Source: Polaromonas sp. C04
GTDB taxonomy: Bacteria > Pseudomonadota > Gammaproteobacteria > Burkholderiales > Burkholderiaceae_C
Assembly: GCF_002002705.1 (NCBI RefSeq)
Contig: NZ_MUNS01000041.1
Span: forward strand, 372,001 to 436,000
Direction: 5' to 3'
Length of the DNA stretch: 64,000 nucleotides
A program made the translations under genes and the position numbers. Below, piece after piece: positions 9,899-19,924 of the stretch (the first letter of the stretch is position 1; each line of letters begins with the position of its first letter). The notes under the pieces were generated by a model. That model saw nothing but the letters and a program-made list of their open reading frames with translations. It searched no databases and was not told the DNA's origin.

Positions 9899-11331
9899 AG
9901 CACGCCATCAAACATATTCACTTCGTCGGCATTGGCGGCGCGGGCATGAGCGGCATTGCCGAAGTGCTGCTGAACCTGGGCTACACCATCTCGGGCTCCG
10001 ACCTGTCCGACAGTGTCACGCTCAAACGGCTGGGTGGGCTGGGGATCAAGACCTTTGTCGGCCATGCGGCCGAGCATGTGGTGGGCGCGGACGCTGTCGT
10101 CACCTCTACCGCCGTGCGGCAGGACAACCCCGAGGTGATCGCCGCGCGCGGGAAGAAGATCCCGGTGGTGCCGCGCGCCCTCATGCTGGCCGAGCTGATG
10201 CGCCTGAAGCAGGGCGTTGCGATTGCCGGCACGCACGGCAAGACCACCACCACCAGCCTGGTCGCCAGCGTGCTGGCCGAGGCCGGGCTGGATCCGACCT
10301 TCGTGATCGGCGGGCGCCTGAACAGTGCCGGCGCGAACGCCCGGCTGGGCAGTGGCGACTACATCGTGGTGGAGGCGGACGAGTCGGACGCCTCCTTCCT
10401 GAACCTGCTGCCCGTGATGGCCGTCGTGACGAACATCGACGCGGATCACATGGAAACCTATGGCCACGACTTCGGCAAACTCAAGGCCGCGTTCGTCGAT
10501 TTCCTGGCGCGCATGCCCTTCTATGGCACCGCCATTTTGTGCACCGACGATGCCGCCGTGCGCGAGATCGCGCCCGAGGTCACCCGCCCGATCACCAGCT
10601 ATGGCATGAACGAGGACGCGCAGGTGCGGGCGCTCGACGTGCGTGCGGTCGGCGGACAGATGCACTTCAGGGTGCAGCGGCGCAACGGCGTCACGCTGCC
10701 CGACCTGGACATCGTGCTGAACCTGGCCGGCGAGCACAACGTGCGCAACGCGCTGGCGGCGATCGCAGTGGCGGTGGAGTTGAATGTGCCCGATGCGGCG
10801 GTGCTGAAGGCGCTCGCGGAGTTCCGCGGCGTCGGGCGCCGCTTCCAGCGCTATGGCGAGGTGCCGGCCAAAACGGGTGCTGGTACCTTCACGCTGATCG
10901 ACGACTACGGCCACCATCCGGTCGAGATGGCGGCCACGCTGGCCGCCGCGCGCGGTGCCTTTCCGGGCCGGCGCCTGGTGCTGGCGTTCCAGCCGCACCG
11001 CTATACCCGCACGCGCGACTGCTTCGAGGATTTCATCAAGGTCATCGGCCAGGCCGACGCCGTGCTGCTGGCCGAGGTGTATGCCGCCGGCGAAGCGCCG
11101 ATCGTGGCCGCCGACGGCCGCACGCTGGCGCGCGCGCTGCGCGTCGCCGGCAAGGTCGAGCCGGTGTTCGTGGACGACATCGCCGCCATGCCGCAGGCCA
11201 TCCTGGACAACGCGCTGGAGGGCGACGTGGTGCTGTGCATGGGCGCCGGCACGATCGGCACGGTGCCGGCCAAGGTTCTCGAGTTGCTACAAAAACGAGA
11301 GCTGATTGTGCAGACAGGACAGGGGTTATGA
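9895..11331 (+). CDS. murC: UDP-N-acetylmuramate--L-alanine ligase MurC
   Basis: First Mur ligase, adding L-alanine to UDP-MurNAc. The 478-residue protein has the N-terminal Rossmann motif [12 protein letters not shown], the ATP loop [34 protein letters not shown] and the domain-three motif DDYGHHPVE. The ATG at 9895 overlaps the murG stop. The related mpl gene lies at 42910-44391 on the other strand and is told apart by its substrate-domain sequence. The last codons (11285-11316) are AT-richer, with a GCTACAAAAA word. Confidence 0.97.
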   Translation: MKHAIKHIHFVGIGGAGMSGIAEVLLNLGYTISGSDLSDSVTLKRLGGLGIKTFVGHAAEHVVGADAVVTSTAVRQDNPEVIAARGKKIPVVPRALMLAELMRLKQGVAIAGTHGKTTTTSLVASVLAEAGLDPTFVIGGRLNSAGANARLGSGDYIVVEADESDASFLNLLPVMAVVTNIDADHMETYGHDFGKLKAAFVDFLARMPFYGTAILCTDDAAVREIAPEVTRPITSYGMNEDAQVRALDVRAVGGQMHFRVQRRNGVTLPDLDIVLNLAGEHNVRNALAAIAVAVELNVPDAAVLKALAEFRGVGRRFQRYGEVPAKTGAGTFTLIDDYGHHPVEMAATLAAARGAFPGRRLVLAFQPHRYTRTRDCFEDFIKVIGQADAVLLAEVYAAGEAPIVAADGRTLARALRVAGKVEPVFVDDIAAMPQAILDNALEGDVVLCMGAGTIGTVPAKVLELLQKRELIVQTGQGL

Positions 11332-12323
11332 GCCAGATTCTTTCAAATTTTGGCAAGATCGACGGGATCAGCCTGGGCAAGGTCGCCGTGCTGCTGGGCG
11401 GCCAGTCGGCCGAGCGCGAAGTCTCGCTGATGTCGGGCCACGGCGTGCTGCAGGCGCTGCGCACGCGCGGTGTCGACGCGCACGCCTTCGATCCGGCCGA
11501 GCGCGACCTGGGTGATCTGAAGCGCGAAGGTTTTGCGCGCTGCTTTATCGCGCTGCACGGCCGCTATGGCGAAGACGGCACGGTGCAGGGCGCGCTCGAG
11601 CTGCTCGGCATTCCCTACACCGGGCCGGGCGTGATGGCATCGAGCATCGCGATGGACAAGGTCATGACCAAGCGGGTCTGGAGTGCCGAGGGCCTGCCCA
11701 CGCCCAGGTATGTGTGCCTGGCACCGGACCACCAGACGCATCAGCAGGTGCTCGCCGTGCCCGATGAGCTGGGCCTGCCGCTGATCGTCAAGCCGCCGCG
11801 CGAGGGCTCCTCGATCGGCGTCACCAAGGTCAAGGGCTATTCACAGATGCAGGACGCGGTGCGCCTGTCGGCCAGCTACGACCCGGACGTGCTGTGCGAG
11901 GAATTCATCGAGGGTGAAGAGGTGACCTGCCCGGTGCTGGGCCGCGGCGCCGGGGCACGCGCGCTGCCGGTGATCCGCATCAATGCGCCCGACGGTGCCT
12001 ACGACTACCAGAACAAGTACTTCACCGACACGGTCCAGTACCAGTGCCCGAGCGGCCTGCCCGCGGCCGAGGAGCGCGAGATCCAGCGCCTCGTGCTGGC
12101 GTCGTACCGCACCCTCGATTGCCGCGGCTGGGGCCGTGCCGACCTGATGATCCGCGCCAGCGACCGCAAGCCGTTCCTGCTGGAGATGAACACCTCGCCC
12201 GGCATGACGGGCCACTCGCTGGTGCCGATGTCGGCCCGGGCCGCGGGCATCAGCTACGAAGACCTGTGCGTCGGGGTGCTCGCGCTGGCGACGCTGGACT
12301 ACAAGCCAAAGGCCACCCCATGA
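11328..12323 (+). CDS. ddl: D-alanine--D-alanine ligase
   Basis: ATP-grasp enzyme supplying D-Ala-D-Ala to MurF. The 331-residue protein contains [29 protein letters not shown], the ATP-grasp segment [13 protein letters not shown], and the metal-binding end motif [13 protein letters not shown]. About 15 residues precede the conserved core (GKVAVLLGG), so a slightly later start is possible, but the ATG at 11328 overlapping the murC stop is the natural choice here. Being the ddl copy in the dcw cluster, it would be called ddlB by E. coli convention. Confidence 0.96.
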   Translation: MSQILSNFGKIDGISLGKVAVLLGGQSAEREVSLMSGHGVLQALRTRGVDAHAFDPAERDLGDLKREGFARCFIALHGRYGEDGTVQGALELLGIPYTGPGVMASSIAMDKVMTKRVWSAEGLPTPRYVCLAPDHQTHQQVLAVPDELGLPLIVKPPREGSSIGVTKVKGYSQMQDAVRLSASYDPDVLCEEFIEGEEVTCPVLGRGAGARALPVIRINAPDGAYDYQNKYFTDTVQYQCPSGLPAAEEREIQRLVLASYRTLDCRGWGRADLMIRASDRKPFLLEMNTSPGMTGHSLVPMSARAAGISYEDLCVGVLALATLDYKPKATP

Positions 12324-13105
12324 CCGAATCGCTGCCCGTGCCGTTCGACGTCAAGATCATGAACCTGACCGCCTCGGTCCTGTTCCTGGTCTGCGGCGCC
12401 ATGGTGCTGGCGGCGGCGGCCTGGTGGGCCGTGCGCAACCCGGTGTTCGCGATCGGCCGCATCACGGTGCAGGGCGACCTGGTGCACAACAATGTCGTGA
12501 CCTTGCGTGCCAACGTCACGTCCCGGCTCAGCGGCAACTTCTTCACGGTGGATCTGGCGCGCGCGCGCAGCGCCTTCGAAGCCGTTCCCTGGGTGCGCCG
12601 CGCCGTGGTGCGCCGCGAGTTTCCGAACCGCTTGCAGGTGCTGCTGCAGGAGCAGCAGCCCGTGGCGTACTGGGGCGCGGACAGCGAATCCACCCTGCTC
12701 AACAACTTCGGCGAAGTCTTCGAGGCGAATACCGATGACATCGACCAGGACGATCTGCCGCACCTGAGCGGCCCGCTCGATCAGGCCGCGGACGTGCTGG
12801 CGATGTACCAGACGCTCGCCCCCCTGTTCGCGCCGCTGGACGCGACGCTGGAACAGTTGAGCCTGTCGGCGCATGGCGGCTGGCGCGCGCAGCTCGACAG
12901 TGGCGCCGTGATCGAGCTCGGGCATGGCACGCCCGATGAATTGACGGCGCGCGTGCAGCGCTTCGTGCACACGCTGACCCAGGTGACCTCGCGCTATGGC
13001 CGCACGGCGGCGGCGGTGGAGTCGGCGGATTTGCGCCACCCCGACGGTTACGCGCTCAGGCTGGCCGGTGTGACCACGGTCAGCCTGGATCCCAAGAAAA
13101 AGTAG
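12320..13105 (+). CDS. ftsQ: Cell division protein FtsQ
   Basis: Bitopic divisome protein linking early and late division proteins; it binds FtsL and FtsB in the periplasm. The 261-residue protein has a short cytoplasmic tail, one membrane span at about residues 15-36, then a POTRA-like segment beginning [11 protein letters not shown] and a beta domain containing [14 protein letters not shown] and VAYWG. The start overlaps the ddl stop (ATGA). Sequence conservation in FtsQ is generally low, so order in the cluster (ddl-ftsQ-ftsA) supports the call. Confidence 0.93.
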   Translation: MTESLPVPFDVKIMNLTASVLFLVCGAMVLAAAAWWAVRNPVFAIGRITVQGDLVHNNVVTLRANVTSRLSGNFFTVDLARARSAFEAVPWVRRAVVRREFPNRLQVLLQEQQPVAYWGADSESTLLNNFGEVFEANTDDIDQDDLPHLSGPLDQAADVLAMYQTLAPLFAPLDATLEQLSLSAHGGWRAQLDSGAVIELGHGTPDELTARVQRFVHTLTQVTSRYGRTAAAVESADLRHPDGYALRLAGVTTVSLDPKKK

Positions 13106-13130
13106 CGGCAACAGAGAAAACGGAATTCAT

Positions 13131-14360
13131 ATGGCAAAAGAATACAAGGACCTGGTCGTTGGACTGGACATCGGAACCGCCAAGGTCATGGTGGTGGTGG
13201 CCGAGGTGCTGCCCGGCGGCGAGCTCAAGCTCGCGGGGCTCGGCATTGCGCACAGCAATGGTCTCAAGCGCGGCGTAGTGGTCAACATCGACGCCACGGT
13301 GGCGAGCATCCAGCAGGCCCTGCGCGAGGCCGAGCTGATGGCCGACTGCAAGATCACGCGGGTCTACACCGGCATCACCGGCAGCCATATCCGCGGCATG
13401 AATTCCAGCGGGATGGTGGCGGTGAAGGACAAGGAAGTCACGCCGGCCGACGTGGCGCGCGTGATGGAAACCGCCAAGGCCATCAACATCTCCAGCGACC
13501 AGCGCCTGCTGCTGGTGGAGCCGCAGGAGTTCGTGATCGACGGGCAGGAGGTCAAGGAGCCGATCGGCATGAGCGGCATCCGGCTGGAAGCCAAGATCCA
13601 TATCGTGACCGGGGCGCAGAGCGCGGCCGAGAACATCATCAAGTGCGTGCGCCGCTGCGGGCTCGACGTGGACCAGCTGATGCTGAACGCGCTGGCCTCC
13701 AGCCAGGCCGTGCTGACCGAGGACGAGCGCGAACTGGGCGTGGCGCTGGTGGATATCGGTGCGGGCACGACCGATGTGGCGATCTTCACGAACGGCGCGA
13801 TTCGCCACACCGCGGTGATCCCGATTGCCGGCGACCTGATCACCAGCGACATCGCGATGGCGCTGCGTACGCCCACCAAGGACGCGGAAGACATCAAGGT
13901 GGAGAGCGGTTATGCCAAACAGTTGCTGGCCGATCCCGACACGCAGGTGGAGGTGCCCGGCCTGGGCGACCGCGGCCCGCGCATGCTGAGCCGCCAGGCG
14001 CTGGCCGGCGTGATCGAGCCGCGGGTCGAAGAAATATTCTCGCTGGTGCAGCAGGTGGTGCGCGAGTCGGGCTTCGAGGAAGTGCTGTCCTCGGGCATCG
14101 TGCTCACGGGCGGCAGCTGCGTCATGCCCGGCATGGTCGAGCTGGGCGAGGACATCTTCCTGAAGCCGGTGCGCCGCGGCAACCCCAAATATTCCAGCGC
14201 GCTGGCCGACATGGTGGCGCAGCCGCGCGCCGCCACCGTCATGGGCCTGATGGAAGAGGCCCGGCTGGCGCGCCTGCGCGGCTTCAAGGTGGCACAAAAA
14301 AATGGTTCCATGAAGACCGCGTTCGGGCGCTTCAAGGACTTCGTGGTGGGGAATTTCTGA
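13131..14360 (+). CDS. ftsA: Cell division protein FtsA
   Basis: Actin-like ATPase that tethers FtsZ filaments to the membrane. The 409-residue protein shows the phosphate-1 motif VGLDIGTAKV near the N-terminus, the SHI-containing 1C subdomain (GITGSHIRGMNSSG), phosphate-2 DIGAGTTDVAIF, and the adenosine motif SSGIVLTGGSC. The C-terminus (GRFKDFVVGNF) is amphipathic and basic, consistent with the membrane-targeting helix. It begins 25 bases after ftsQ. Confidence 0.97.
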   Translation: MAKEYKDLVVGLDIGTAKVMVVVAEVLPGGELKLAGLGIAHSNGLKRGVVVNIDATVASIQQALREAELMADCKITRVYTGITGSHIRGMNSSGMVAVKDKEVTPADVARVMETAKAINISSDQRLLLVEPQEFVIDGQEVKEPIGMSGIRLEAKIHIVTGAQSAAENIIKCVRRCGLDVDQLMLNALASSQAVLTEDERELGVALVDIGAGTTDVAIFTNGAIRHTAVIPIAGDLITSDIAMALRTPTKDAEDIKVESGYAKQLLADPDTQVEVPGLGDRGPRMLSRQALAGVIEPRVEEIFSLVQQVVRESGFEEVLSSGIVLTGGSCVMPGMVELGEDIFLKPVRRGNPKYSSALADMVAQPRAATVMGLMEEARLARLRGFKVAQKNGSMKTAFGRFKDFVVGNF

Positions 14361-14501
14361 TCATGCAAAAAACCTCTTCCCTGGCCCGTGGCCGGCCGCG
14401 ATGGCGATGGCGACGCACCGGCCCGCCCTCGTGAATTCATTGACACGCATTGAAAAAATTTTTGGCAACTGCAACGTATCTGGAATATTAAGGAGAAATA
14501 T
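14361..14501 (+). promoter_or_regulatory. ftsA-ftsZ intergenic leader with strong ribosome binding site
   Basis: These 141 bases are the largest gap inside the division cluster. They become AT-rich toward ftsZ and hold a perfect TTGACA at 14440-14445, but no convincing -10 lies 16-18 bases downstream, so I do not call a specific promoter. The sequence AAGGAG just before the ftsZ ATG is one of the strongest Shine-Dalgarno sites in the window, fitting the high FtsZ level cells need. A separate ftsZ transcript is plausible but unproven. Confidence 0.4.
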
Positions 14502-15734
14502 ATGAGCATCGAAATGATTGAAGTGGAAGAGTTCAACCTGGGCACGCAGATCAAGGTGATCGGCGTGGGTGGTGGTGGTGGCAACGCGGTCGACCACATG
14601 ATCCTGCGCAATGTGCAGGGCGTTGAGTTCATTTGCGCCAATACCGATGCGCAGGCGCTGAGCCGCTCCGCCGTGCACAAAACCATCCAGCTCGGGCAGA
14701 CCGGCCTGGGTGCCGGCAGCAAGCCCGAGAAGGGCCGCGAGGCCGCCGAAGCCGCGCTGGACGAAATCCGCGCGGCCATCGACGGCGCGCACATGCTGTT
14801 CATCACGGCCGGCATGGGGGGGGGCACCGGCACCGGCGCCGCACCCGTGATTGCGCGCGTGGCCAAGGAAATGGGCATCCTCACTGTCGGCGTGGTGACC
14901 AAGCCGTTCGACTTCGAGGGCGGGCGCCGCATGACGAATGCGGACCAGGGCCTGGCCGAGTTGGAGGCCAATGTCGATTCGCTGATCGTGGTGCTGAACG
15001 AGAAGCTGCTCGAAGTGCTGGGCGACGACGTGACCCAGGACGAAGCCTTTGGCCACGCCAATGACGTGCTGAAGAATGCCGTGGGCGGGATTGCCGAAAT
15101 CATCAATGTGCCGGGCCACCTGAACGTCGACTTCGAAGACGTGCGCACCGTGATGAGTGAACCCGGCAAGGCCATGATGGGCACCGCCGTGGCCGGCGGC
15201 CCGGACCGCGCGCGCATCGCGGCCGAGCAGGCGGTGGCCTGCCCGCTGCTCGAGGGCATCGACCTGTCCGGCGCCAAGGGCGTGCTGGTGCTGGTGACGG
15301 CGACCAAGGGCTCGCTCAAGCTGAGCGAATCCAAGCTCGCCATGAACACCATCCGCGCCTACGCCGCGCCCGACGCCCACGTGATCTACGGCGCCGCCTA
15401 CGACGACAACCTGGGCGACGAGATTCGCGTCACGGTGGTGGCCACGGGCCTGAGCCGCCAGGGCATGCGCCGCACCGCGCCGCCGCTGCAGGTGCTGCGC
15501 ACCGGTACCGACAACATTCCGTTCAATGTGCCGAACCTGAACTCGGCCCTGGCGGGCGTTGGCGGCGCCGGCGCGATGCACGCGGGCAACGCCCAGCCTG
15601 ACTACGGCAATATGACGGTGCCGAGCGTGTGGCGTACCAACCGCACACAGGCGGCGGCCAAGGTCGACGCACTGTCTTCCGGCGGCATGGATGACTTCGA
15701 GATTCCGGCTTTCCTGCGCAAACAGGCCGATTGA
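14502..15734 (+). CDS. ftsZ: Cell division protein FtsZ
   Basis: Tubulin-like GTPase that assembles the Z ring. The 410-residue protein has the N-terminal VIGVGGGGGNAV, the GTP-binding signature G106-G-G-T-G-T-G112, the T7-loop region NVDFEDVRTVM, a variable linker, and the conserved C-terminal peptide DDFEIPAFLRKQ that binds FtsA and ZipA. An AAGGAG site precedes the start closely. It is the last division gene of the cluster; lpxC follows after 36 bases. Confidence 0.98.
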   Translation: MSIEMIEVEEFNLGTQIKVIGVGGGGGNAVDHMILRNVQGVEFICANTDAQALSRSAVHKTIQLGQTGLGAGSKPEKGREAAEAALDEIRAAIDGAHMLFITAGMGGGTGTGAAPVIARVAKEMGILTVGVVTKPFDFEGGRRMTNADQGLAELEANVDSLIVVLNEKLLEVLGDDVTQDEAFGHANDVLKNAVGGIAEIINVPGHLNVDFEDVRTVMSEPGKAMMGTAVAGGPDRARIAAEQAVACPLLEGIDLSGAKGVLVLVTATKGSLKLSESKLAMNTIRAYAAPDAHVIYGAAYDDNLGDEIRVTVVATGLSRQGMRRTAPPLQVLRTGTDNIPFNVPNLNSALAGVGGAGAMHAGNAQPDYGNMTVPSVWRTNRTQAAAKVDALSSGGMDDFEIPAFLRKQAD

Positions 15735-15758
15735 TGGGGCGCTGGTGCAGCCGTCAAT

Positions 15759-15773
15759 TAAAATCGCGGCATG
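15759..15773 (+). promoter_or_regulatory. Putative -10 element six bases before the lpxC start
   Basis: TAAAAT lies at 15759-15764, followed by CGCGGC and ATG. If this is a -10 box, transcription would begin at or next to the A of the start codon, giving a leaderless message. There is no Shine-Dalgarno sequence and no recognisable -35 at normal spacing, so the call rests on the same arrangement recurring at several other genes here. Confidence 0.4.
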
Positions 15774-16694
15774 CTCCAGCAACGAACCCTCAAGACGTTG
15801 ACCAGCGCGGTCGGCGTCGGCGTGCACAGCGGCCAGCGGGTCGAGCTCACGCTGCGGCCCGCGCAGCCCGATACCGGCATCGTGTTTCGCCGCGTGGATT
15901 TGCCGGTGCCGGTGGACATTCCCATGTTGGCCACTGCCGTGACCGATACCCGCATGGCCACCACCGTGTCGCACGGTGCGGGCAAGGTTGCCACGGTGGA
16001 GCACCTGATGTCGGCCTGCGCCGGCCTGGGCATCGATAACCTTTACGTGGACATCACCGCCGAAGAAGTCCCCATCATGGACGGCTCGGCGGCATCGTTC
16101 GTGTTCCTGCTGCAAAGCGCCGGCATCGCGCTGCAGAACGCGCCCAAGCGCTTTATCCGCGTGACCCAGCCGGTCGAAGTGCGTGAAGGCGAGGGCGCAA
16201 CGCTGAAGTGGGCCCGGCTCGAGCCCTTCAACGGCTACAAGCTCAGCTTTGAGATCGACTTTAACCATCCGGCGGTCGATTCGTCCGGCCAGCGCGTCGT
16301 GTTCGACCTGAGCACCGGCTCGTACAGCCGCGACATTGCGCGCGCGCGCACCTTCGGCTTCACGAAAGACGTGGAGATGCTGCGCACCCACGGCCTGGCG
16401 CTGGGCGGCGGGCTCGACAACGCCATCGTGATCGACGATTACAAGGTGCTGAACGCCGACGGCCTGCGCTACGACGACGAGTTCGTCAAGCACAAGATCC
16501 TCGACGCCATGGGCGACATGTACATGCTGGGCAAGCCGCTGCTGGCCAGCTACAGCGCCTTCAAGTCCGGCCACGCGCTGAACAACAAGCTGCTGCGCGA
16601 ACTGCTGTCGCGCCCCGACGCCTACGAGGTCGTCACGTTCGACGACGAGAAACTCGCGCCCAGCGGCTTTTCCCAGCTGGCGCGGGCCTGGTAG
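15771..16694 (+). CDS. lpxC: UDP-3-O-acyl-N-acetylglucosamine deacetylase LpxC
   Basis: Zinc enzyme for the committed step of lipid A synthesis. The 307-residue protein matches LpxC in length and motifs: [20 protein letters not shown] at the N-terminus, the zinc ligand H78 in [18 protein letters not shown], and H241/D245 in HKILDAMGD. It ends the dcw cluster, as in many proteobacteria. The short distance to ftsZ and a TAAAAT box six bases before the ATG suggest it has its own promoter in addition to read-through. Confidence 0.98.
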   Translation: MLQQRTLKTLTSAVGVGVHSGQRVELTLRPAQPDTGIVFRRVDLPVPVDIPMLATAVTDTRMATTVSHGAGKVATVEHLMSACAGLGIDNLYVDITAEEVPIMDGSAASFVFLLQSAGIALQNAPKRFIRVTQPVEVREGEGATLKWARLEPFNGYKLSFEIDFNHPAVDSSGQRVVFDLSTGSYSRDIARARTFGFTKDVEMLRTHGLALGGGLDNAIVIDDYKVLNADGLRYDDEFVKHKILDAMGDMYMLGKPLLASYSAFKSGHALNNKLLRELLSRPDAYEVVTFDDEKLAPSGFSQLARAW

Positions 16695-16706
16695 CCGCCC
16701 GCCGCC

Positions 16707-16883
16707 ATGGCGCTGTTTCGCGGGCTCTTCTTCGTGCTGCTGCTGGGTGCAGCGATCTCCTTCGCGCTCTACGCGGTCACCGGGCAGTCCAAATACAGGA
16801 AATTCGGGCTGCGCATCGTCATCGGCACCCTGCTTGCCGCCTTCGGCTTCTTCGCGGTGCTGATTGTCCAGCGCATCGCCTAG
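16707..16883 (+). CDS. Small two-span membrane protein of unknown function
   Basis: A 58-codon frame starting ATG at 16707, twelve bases after lpxC. It encodes two hydrophobic helices, about residues 4-23 (ending ...SFALYAV) and 35-56, joined by a short basic loop (TGQSKYRKFG), which suggests an inner-membrane hairpin with the loop in the cytoplasm. Codon use is like its GC-rich neighbours and the frame fills the space between lpxC and the convergent ruvC. I believe similar short proteins occur after lpxC in related genomes, but that is from memory. No function can be assigned. Confidence 0.7.
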   Translation: MALFRGLFFVLLLGAAISFALYAVTGQSKYRKFGLRIVIGTLLAAFGFFAVLIVQRIA

Positions 16884-16905
16884 TGCTGCGTTCGCTGGCC
16901 GGGCC

Positions 16906-17454
16906 TCAGCGGCTGCGTCCCGCTTTGTACATCCCGCTGCTCTTGCGCTGCAGCTCTGTGGCCTGCCCCAGCCGGTGCATGGACTGGCCCACATGCGCGT
17001 GCGTGATGGCCAGGCCGAGCGCGTCGGCCGCGTCGGTGCCGGGCAGGCCGGGCAATTGCAGCAGGCGCTGCACCATGGCCTGCACCTGCGCCTTGGCAGC
17101 CTTGCCGTGGCCCGCGACCGCCTGCTTCATCTGCAGCGCGGTGTACTCCGCCACTGGCAGGGCGCCGCAGACCAGCGCCGTCACACAGGCGCCGCGCGCC
17201 TGACCCAGCAGCAGCGTGGCCTGCGGGTTGACGTTGACGAAGACGATCTCGACCGAGGCCGCATCGGGCTGGTAGCGCGCCACCACCTCGGTGATGCCGT
17301 CGAACAGCACCTTGAGTCGGCCCGGTAGGTCGCCGCGCTCCAGATGCGTGGTCCGGATGGTGCCGCTGGCCACATAGCTGAGCGCCGAGCCCGCCACGTC
17401 CACCACGCCGAAGCCGGTGGTTTGCAGGCCGGGGTCGATGCCGAGAATTCTCAT
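16906..17454 (-). CDS. ruvC: Crossover junction endodeoxyribonuclease RuvC
   Basis: Resolves Holliday junctions with RuvA and RuvB, which are not in this window. The 182-residue protein starts [17 protein letters not shown] and carries the acidic metal-binding residues at family positions: D7, E69 ([10 protein letters not shown]), D141 and D144 ([11 protein letters not shown]). It is the last gene of a minus-strand operon, 16 bases after mtgA, and converges on the small gene behind lpxC. Confidence 0.97.
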   Translation of the reverse strand: MRILGIDPGLQTTGFGVVDVAGSALSYVASGTIRTTHLERGDLPGRLKVLFDGITEVVARYQPDAASVEIVFVNVNPQATLLLGQARGACVTALVCGALPVAEYTALQMKQAVAGHGKAAKAQVQAMVQRLLQLPGLPGTDAADALGLAITHAHVGQSMHRLGQATELQRKSSGMYKAGRSR

Positions 17455-17470
17455 GGTGCGAAGCTGACGC

Positions 17471-18202
17471 TCACGGCAGTTCGGCGTCGCGCATGCGCGC
17501 CACGATGGTCGAGGCGCGGCTGGACAGGTAGCCCGAGCGCGGCACCTTCTCGAAATACTTGGGCCGCGGCAGCATCACGGCCAGCCGTGCGGCCTCGTAG
17601 GCCGTGAGTCGGGACGCGGGTTTGCGGTAATAGTGCTGGGCCGCGGCTTCGGCGCCGAACACGCCCTCGCCCCATTCCACGCTGTTCAGGTAAATCTCCA
17701 GGATGCGCTGCTTGCCCAGGATGTGTTCGAGCAGCATGGTCAGCACAAATTCCTGGCCCTTGCGAAGCAGCGTGCGCTCGCCCGAGAGAAACAGGTTTTT
17801 CGCCAGTTGCTGGCTGATGGTGGAGCCGCCGACGATCTTTGGCGGTTTCTTGCTGGGGCGGGCCTGCAGGGCGCGCCGCGCCGCGAGCTCTTCGGCCTTG
17901 GCATTTTTCTGCCAGGCCTTCTCGATGGCCTCCCACTCGACGCCGTCGTGATTCACGAAATCGTCGTCTTCCGAGGCGATCACGGCGCGCTTGAGGTTGT
18001 CCGAGATCTGCGCATACGGCACCCACTGCTGGCGCCAGCGCAGCTCGCCGTGCTCGCGCGCCAGGCGCCACGCCTCGGAGCGCTGGAACGTGGTGGACTC
18101 GGGGTGCACCACCAGCATCAGCGCAATGCGCGCCACAAAAAACAGTTGCAGGGCGAGGAAGGCGGCGATGAGCAGGCCGATCCAGCGCAGCAGGGGTTTC
18201 AT
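17471..18202 (-). CDS. mtgA: Monofunctional biosynthetic peptidoglycan transglycosylase MtgA
   Basis: GT51 glycosyltransferase that polymerises lipid II into glycan strands without a transpeptidase domain. The 243-residue protein has an N-terminal membrane anchor at about residues 9-31, the catalytic glutamate E78 in the IASEDDDF motif, [16 protein letters not shown] (second motif), and [15 protein letters not shown]. The length is normal. aroE ends seven bases upstream, so it is translated from an operon mRNA. Confidence 0.96.
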   Translation of the reverse strand: MKPLLRWIGLLIAAFLALQLFFVARIALMLVVHPESTTFQRSEAWRLAREHGELRWRQQWVPYAQISDNLKRAVIASEDDDFVNHDGVEWEAIEKAWQKNAKAEELAARRALQARPSKKPPKIVGGSTISQQLAKNLFLSGERTLLRKGQEFVLTMLLEHILGKQRILEIYLNSVEWGEGVFGAEAAAQHYYRKPASRLTAYEAARLAVMLPRPKYFEKVPRSGYLSSRASTIVARMRDAELP

Positions 18203-18209
18203 GCGCGCT

Positions 18210-19052
18210 TCATTCCATGACGGCGCGCAACTCGGCGAGCACCTGGGCCGAAGGGGGGCGCACGCCGCGCCAGATCAAAAAGGCCTCGGCCGCCTGCTCC
18301 ACCAGCATGCCCAGCCCGTCGCGCGGCACGGCGCCATGTTCGAGTGCCCAGGCCATGAAGCCGCGCGCGGCCGGGCCGTACATCATGTCGTAGGCCAGCG
18401 CGCCGGGCCTCAAGACACTGGCGGGAACCGGCACGCCGGCGCCGCTGAGGCTGCTCGCCGTGGCGTTGATGATCACGTCGAAATTGCCCTCCAGCCCTTG
18501 CAGGTCGGGAGTCAGAAGCTCTGTTTTTTGTAGCAATGCCAGCGCCTGGTGGCGCTCGGCCAGGGCCACGGCTTTCGCGTGGGTGCGGTTCGCAATCGCG
18601 ATGCGCGCCGGCCGCGCCTCGATCAAGGGGCCCAGCACGCCGGCCGCGGCGCCGCCCGCGCCGATCAAGAGCACGTCACGGCCCGCCAGCGCCACGCCCG
18701 CGTTGCGCTGAATGTCGTCCACCAGGCCGATGCCGTCGGTGTTGTCGGCGTGGATGCCGTCGGCTTCGAAGCTCAGGATATTGGCCGCGCGCGCCAGCTC
18801 CGCGCGCGCGCTGACCTGGCTGGCCACGGCCGCAGCCTCGAACTTGAACGGCACCGTGATATTGCAGCCCCGGGCCGTGCCGGCGGCGTCAACCATGAAC
18901 TCGCGCAGCGACGCGGCAAAGTTGGCCAGCGGGATCAGCCGCTTGCCGTAGTGCAGGCGCTGCCCGGTGAGTTCGGCAAAGCGCGCGTGAATCCACGGCG
19001 ACTTGCTGTGCTCCACCGGGTTGCCCATGACGCAGTAAAGATCCATGTTCAT
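18210..19052 (-). CDS. aroE: Shikimate dehydrogenase AroE
   Basis: NADPH-dependent reduction of 3-dehydroshikimate in the aromatic amino acid pathway. The protein has the substrate motif NPVEHSKSPWIHARF, the catalytic lysine segment NITVPFK, DNTDGIG, and the Rossmann loop GAGGAAAGV. I start at the ATG at 19052 (MNMDLYC...), giving 280 residues. A GTG at 19073 overlapping the upstream stop would add seven residues (MNRRAQR), and the ATG two codons later is also possible; none has a clear ribosome site. Bases 18516-18560 hold a low-GC GTAGC-type repeat fragment in frame. Confidence 0.94.
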   Translation of the reverse strand: MNMDLYCVMGNPVEHSKSPWIHARFAELTGQRLHYGKRLIPLANFAASLREFMVDAAGTARGCNITVPFKFEAAAVASQVSARAELARAANILSFEADGIHADNTDGIGLVDDIQRNAGVALAGRDVLLIGAGGAAAGVLGPLIEARPARIAIANRTHAKAVALAERHQALALLQKTELLTPDLQGLEGNFDVIINATASSLSGAGVPVPASVLRPGALAYDMMYGPAARGFMAWALEHGAVPRDGLGMLVEQAAEAFLIWRGVRPPSAQVLAELRAVME

Positions 19053-19069
19053 TCGTTGCGCGCGCCGGT

Positions 19070-19924
19070 TCACTGGCCGGTCAGCTTGGTCTCGAGCGTT
19101 TCGTCGCGCGTGAAGCGAAAGCGCGAGACCACCACGATCTGGTCGGCCTGGCGCCGCATGGCGTCGCTGAAACGACCGAACGGCCCGGCGCTGCGCGCAA
19201 TCGCCTCGGCGCGGCGGTCCAGCGCGGGACTGCCCGAAGGATCCACCACTTCGGTGGACACCACGCGCCCGTCAAAGTTGACGGTCAGGATCATGGTCAG
19301 CTCGCCGTACAGCTTCTTGCCGCTCATTTCCGGAAAATGCTCGGTGCCGCGGTCCTCGATCTTGTGGCGCAAGCCGTCGTAATACACCGCATAGACCTCC
19401 TCGCGCGTGGCCGGGCTGATGTAGCGTTTTTTGGGGCGCGCGTTTTCTTCGTTGACGCGCCGTTCGATCTCGGCCAGCAGCTTGACCAGCTGGCGCCGCT
19501 TGTCCTCCCGGGCCTGGGCTTCGGGGTTGTCGCTGGCCTCCTTGGGATCCGCCGGCGGCAGCGCGGCGAGCAGCCTTTTGACTTGCGCCAGCATCAGGCT
19601 TTGCTGCTGCTGCAGCGCCTCGACCTTGCGCTGCGCATCTTCGGCGGCATCGCCCATTTCGGTCAGCGCCGAGGGCGGCAGCGGCGTGGTCGCGCGCCCC
19701 TTGTCGGCCTCGCCCCCGCCGGCCAGCGAGGCCTGCGCGATGGCCGTGGCCTTGTCGGGGCGATCGTTCGACTTGGCGTTGACCAGGATGACTTCCAGCG
19801 GCGTGTCCTGGAACACGCGGTTGAAGCCCTCCGGGTCCACGAAGCGCACGGTCAGCAGCCCCGCGTGGACCGCGATGGACGCGCCAAGCGCCAGCTGGAG
19901 GGTGCTGAAGGACCGCAGTTTCAC
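19070..19924 (-). CDS. TonB-like periplasm-spanning protein
   Basis: The 284-residue protein has an N-terminal membrane anchor at about residues 9-28, a charged and coiled periplasmic spacer (QRKVEALQQQQSLM, then EDKRRQLVKLLAEIERR), and a C-terminal beta domain with YGELTMILTVNFDGRVVSTEVVDPSG, which resembles the TonB C-terminal fold. No ExbB or ExbD gene is nearby and the spacer lacks the Pro-Lys/Pro-Glu repeats of classical TonB, so a role in active outer-membrane transport is not established. The GTG start overlaps the stop of the upstream exoribonuclease gene. Confidence 0.8.
   Translation of the reverse strand: MKLRSFSTLQLALGASIAVHAGLLTVRFVDPEGFNRVFQDTPLEVILVNAKSNDRPDKATAIAQASLAGGGEADKGRATTPLPPSALTEMGDAAEDAQRKVEALQQQQSLMLAQVKRLLAALPPADPKEASDNPEAQAREDKRRQLVKLLAEIERRVNEENARPKKRYISPATREEVYAVYYDGLRHKIEDRGTEHFPEMSGKKLYGELTMILTVNFDGRVVSTEVVDPSGSPALDRRAEAIARSAGPFGRFSDAMRRQADQIVVVSRFRFTRDETLETKLTGQ

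Noticed and set aside
14440-14471. TTGACA upstream of ftsZ as a complete promoter
   Set aside because: No -10-like hexamer at 16-18 bases; kept only as part of the leader description.
14361-16994. 877-codon open frame on the minus strand opposite ftsZ and lpxC
   Set aside because: Shadow of high-GC coding DNA on the other strand; His/Arg/Ala-rich product with no domain, and both plus-strand genes are certain.
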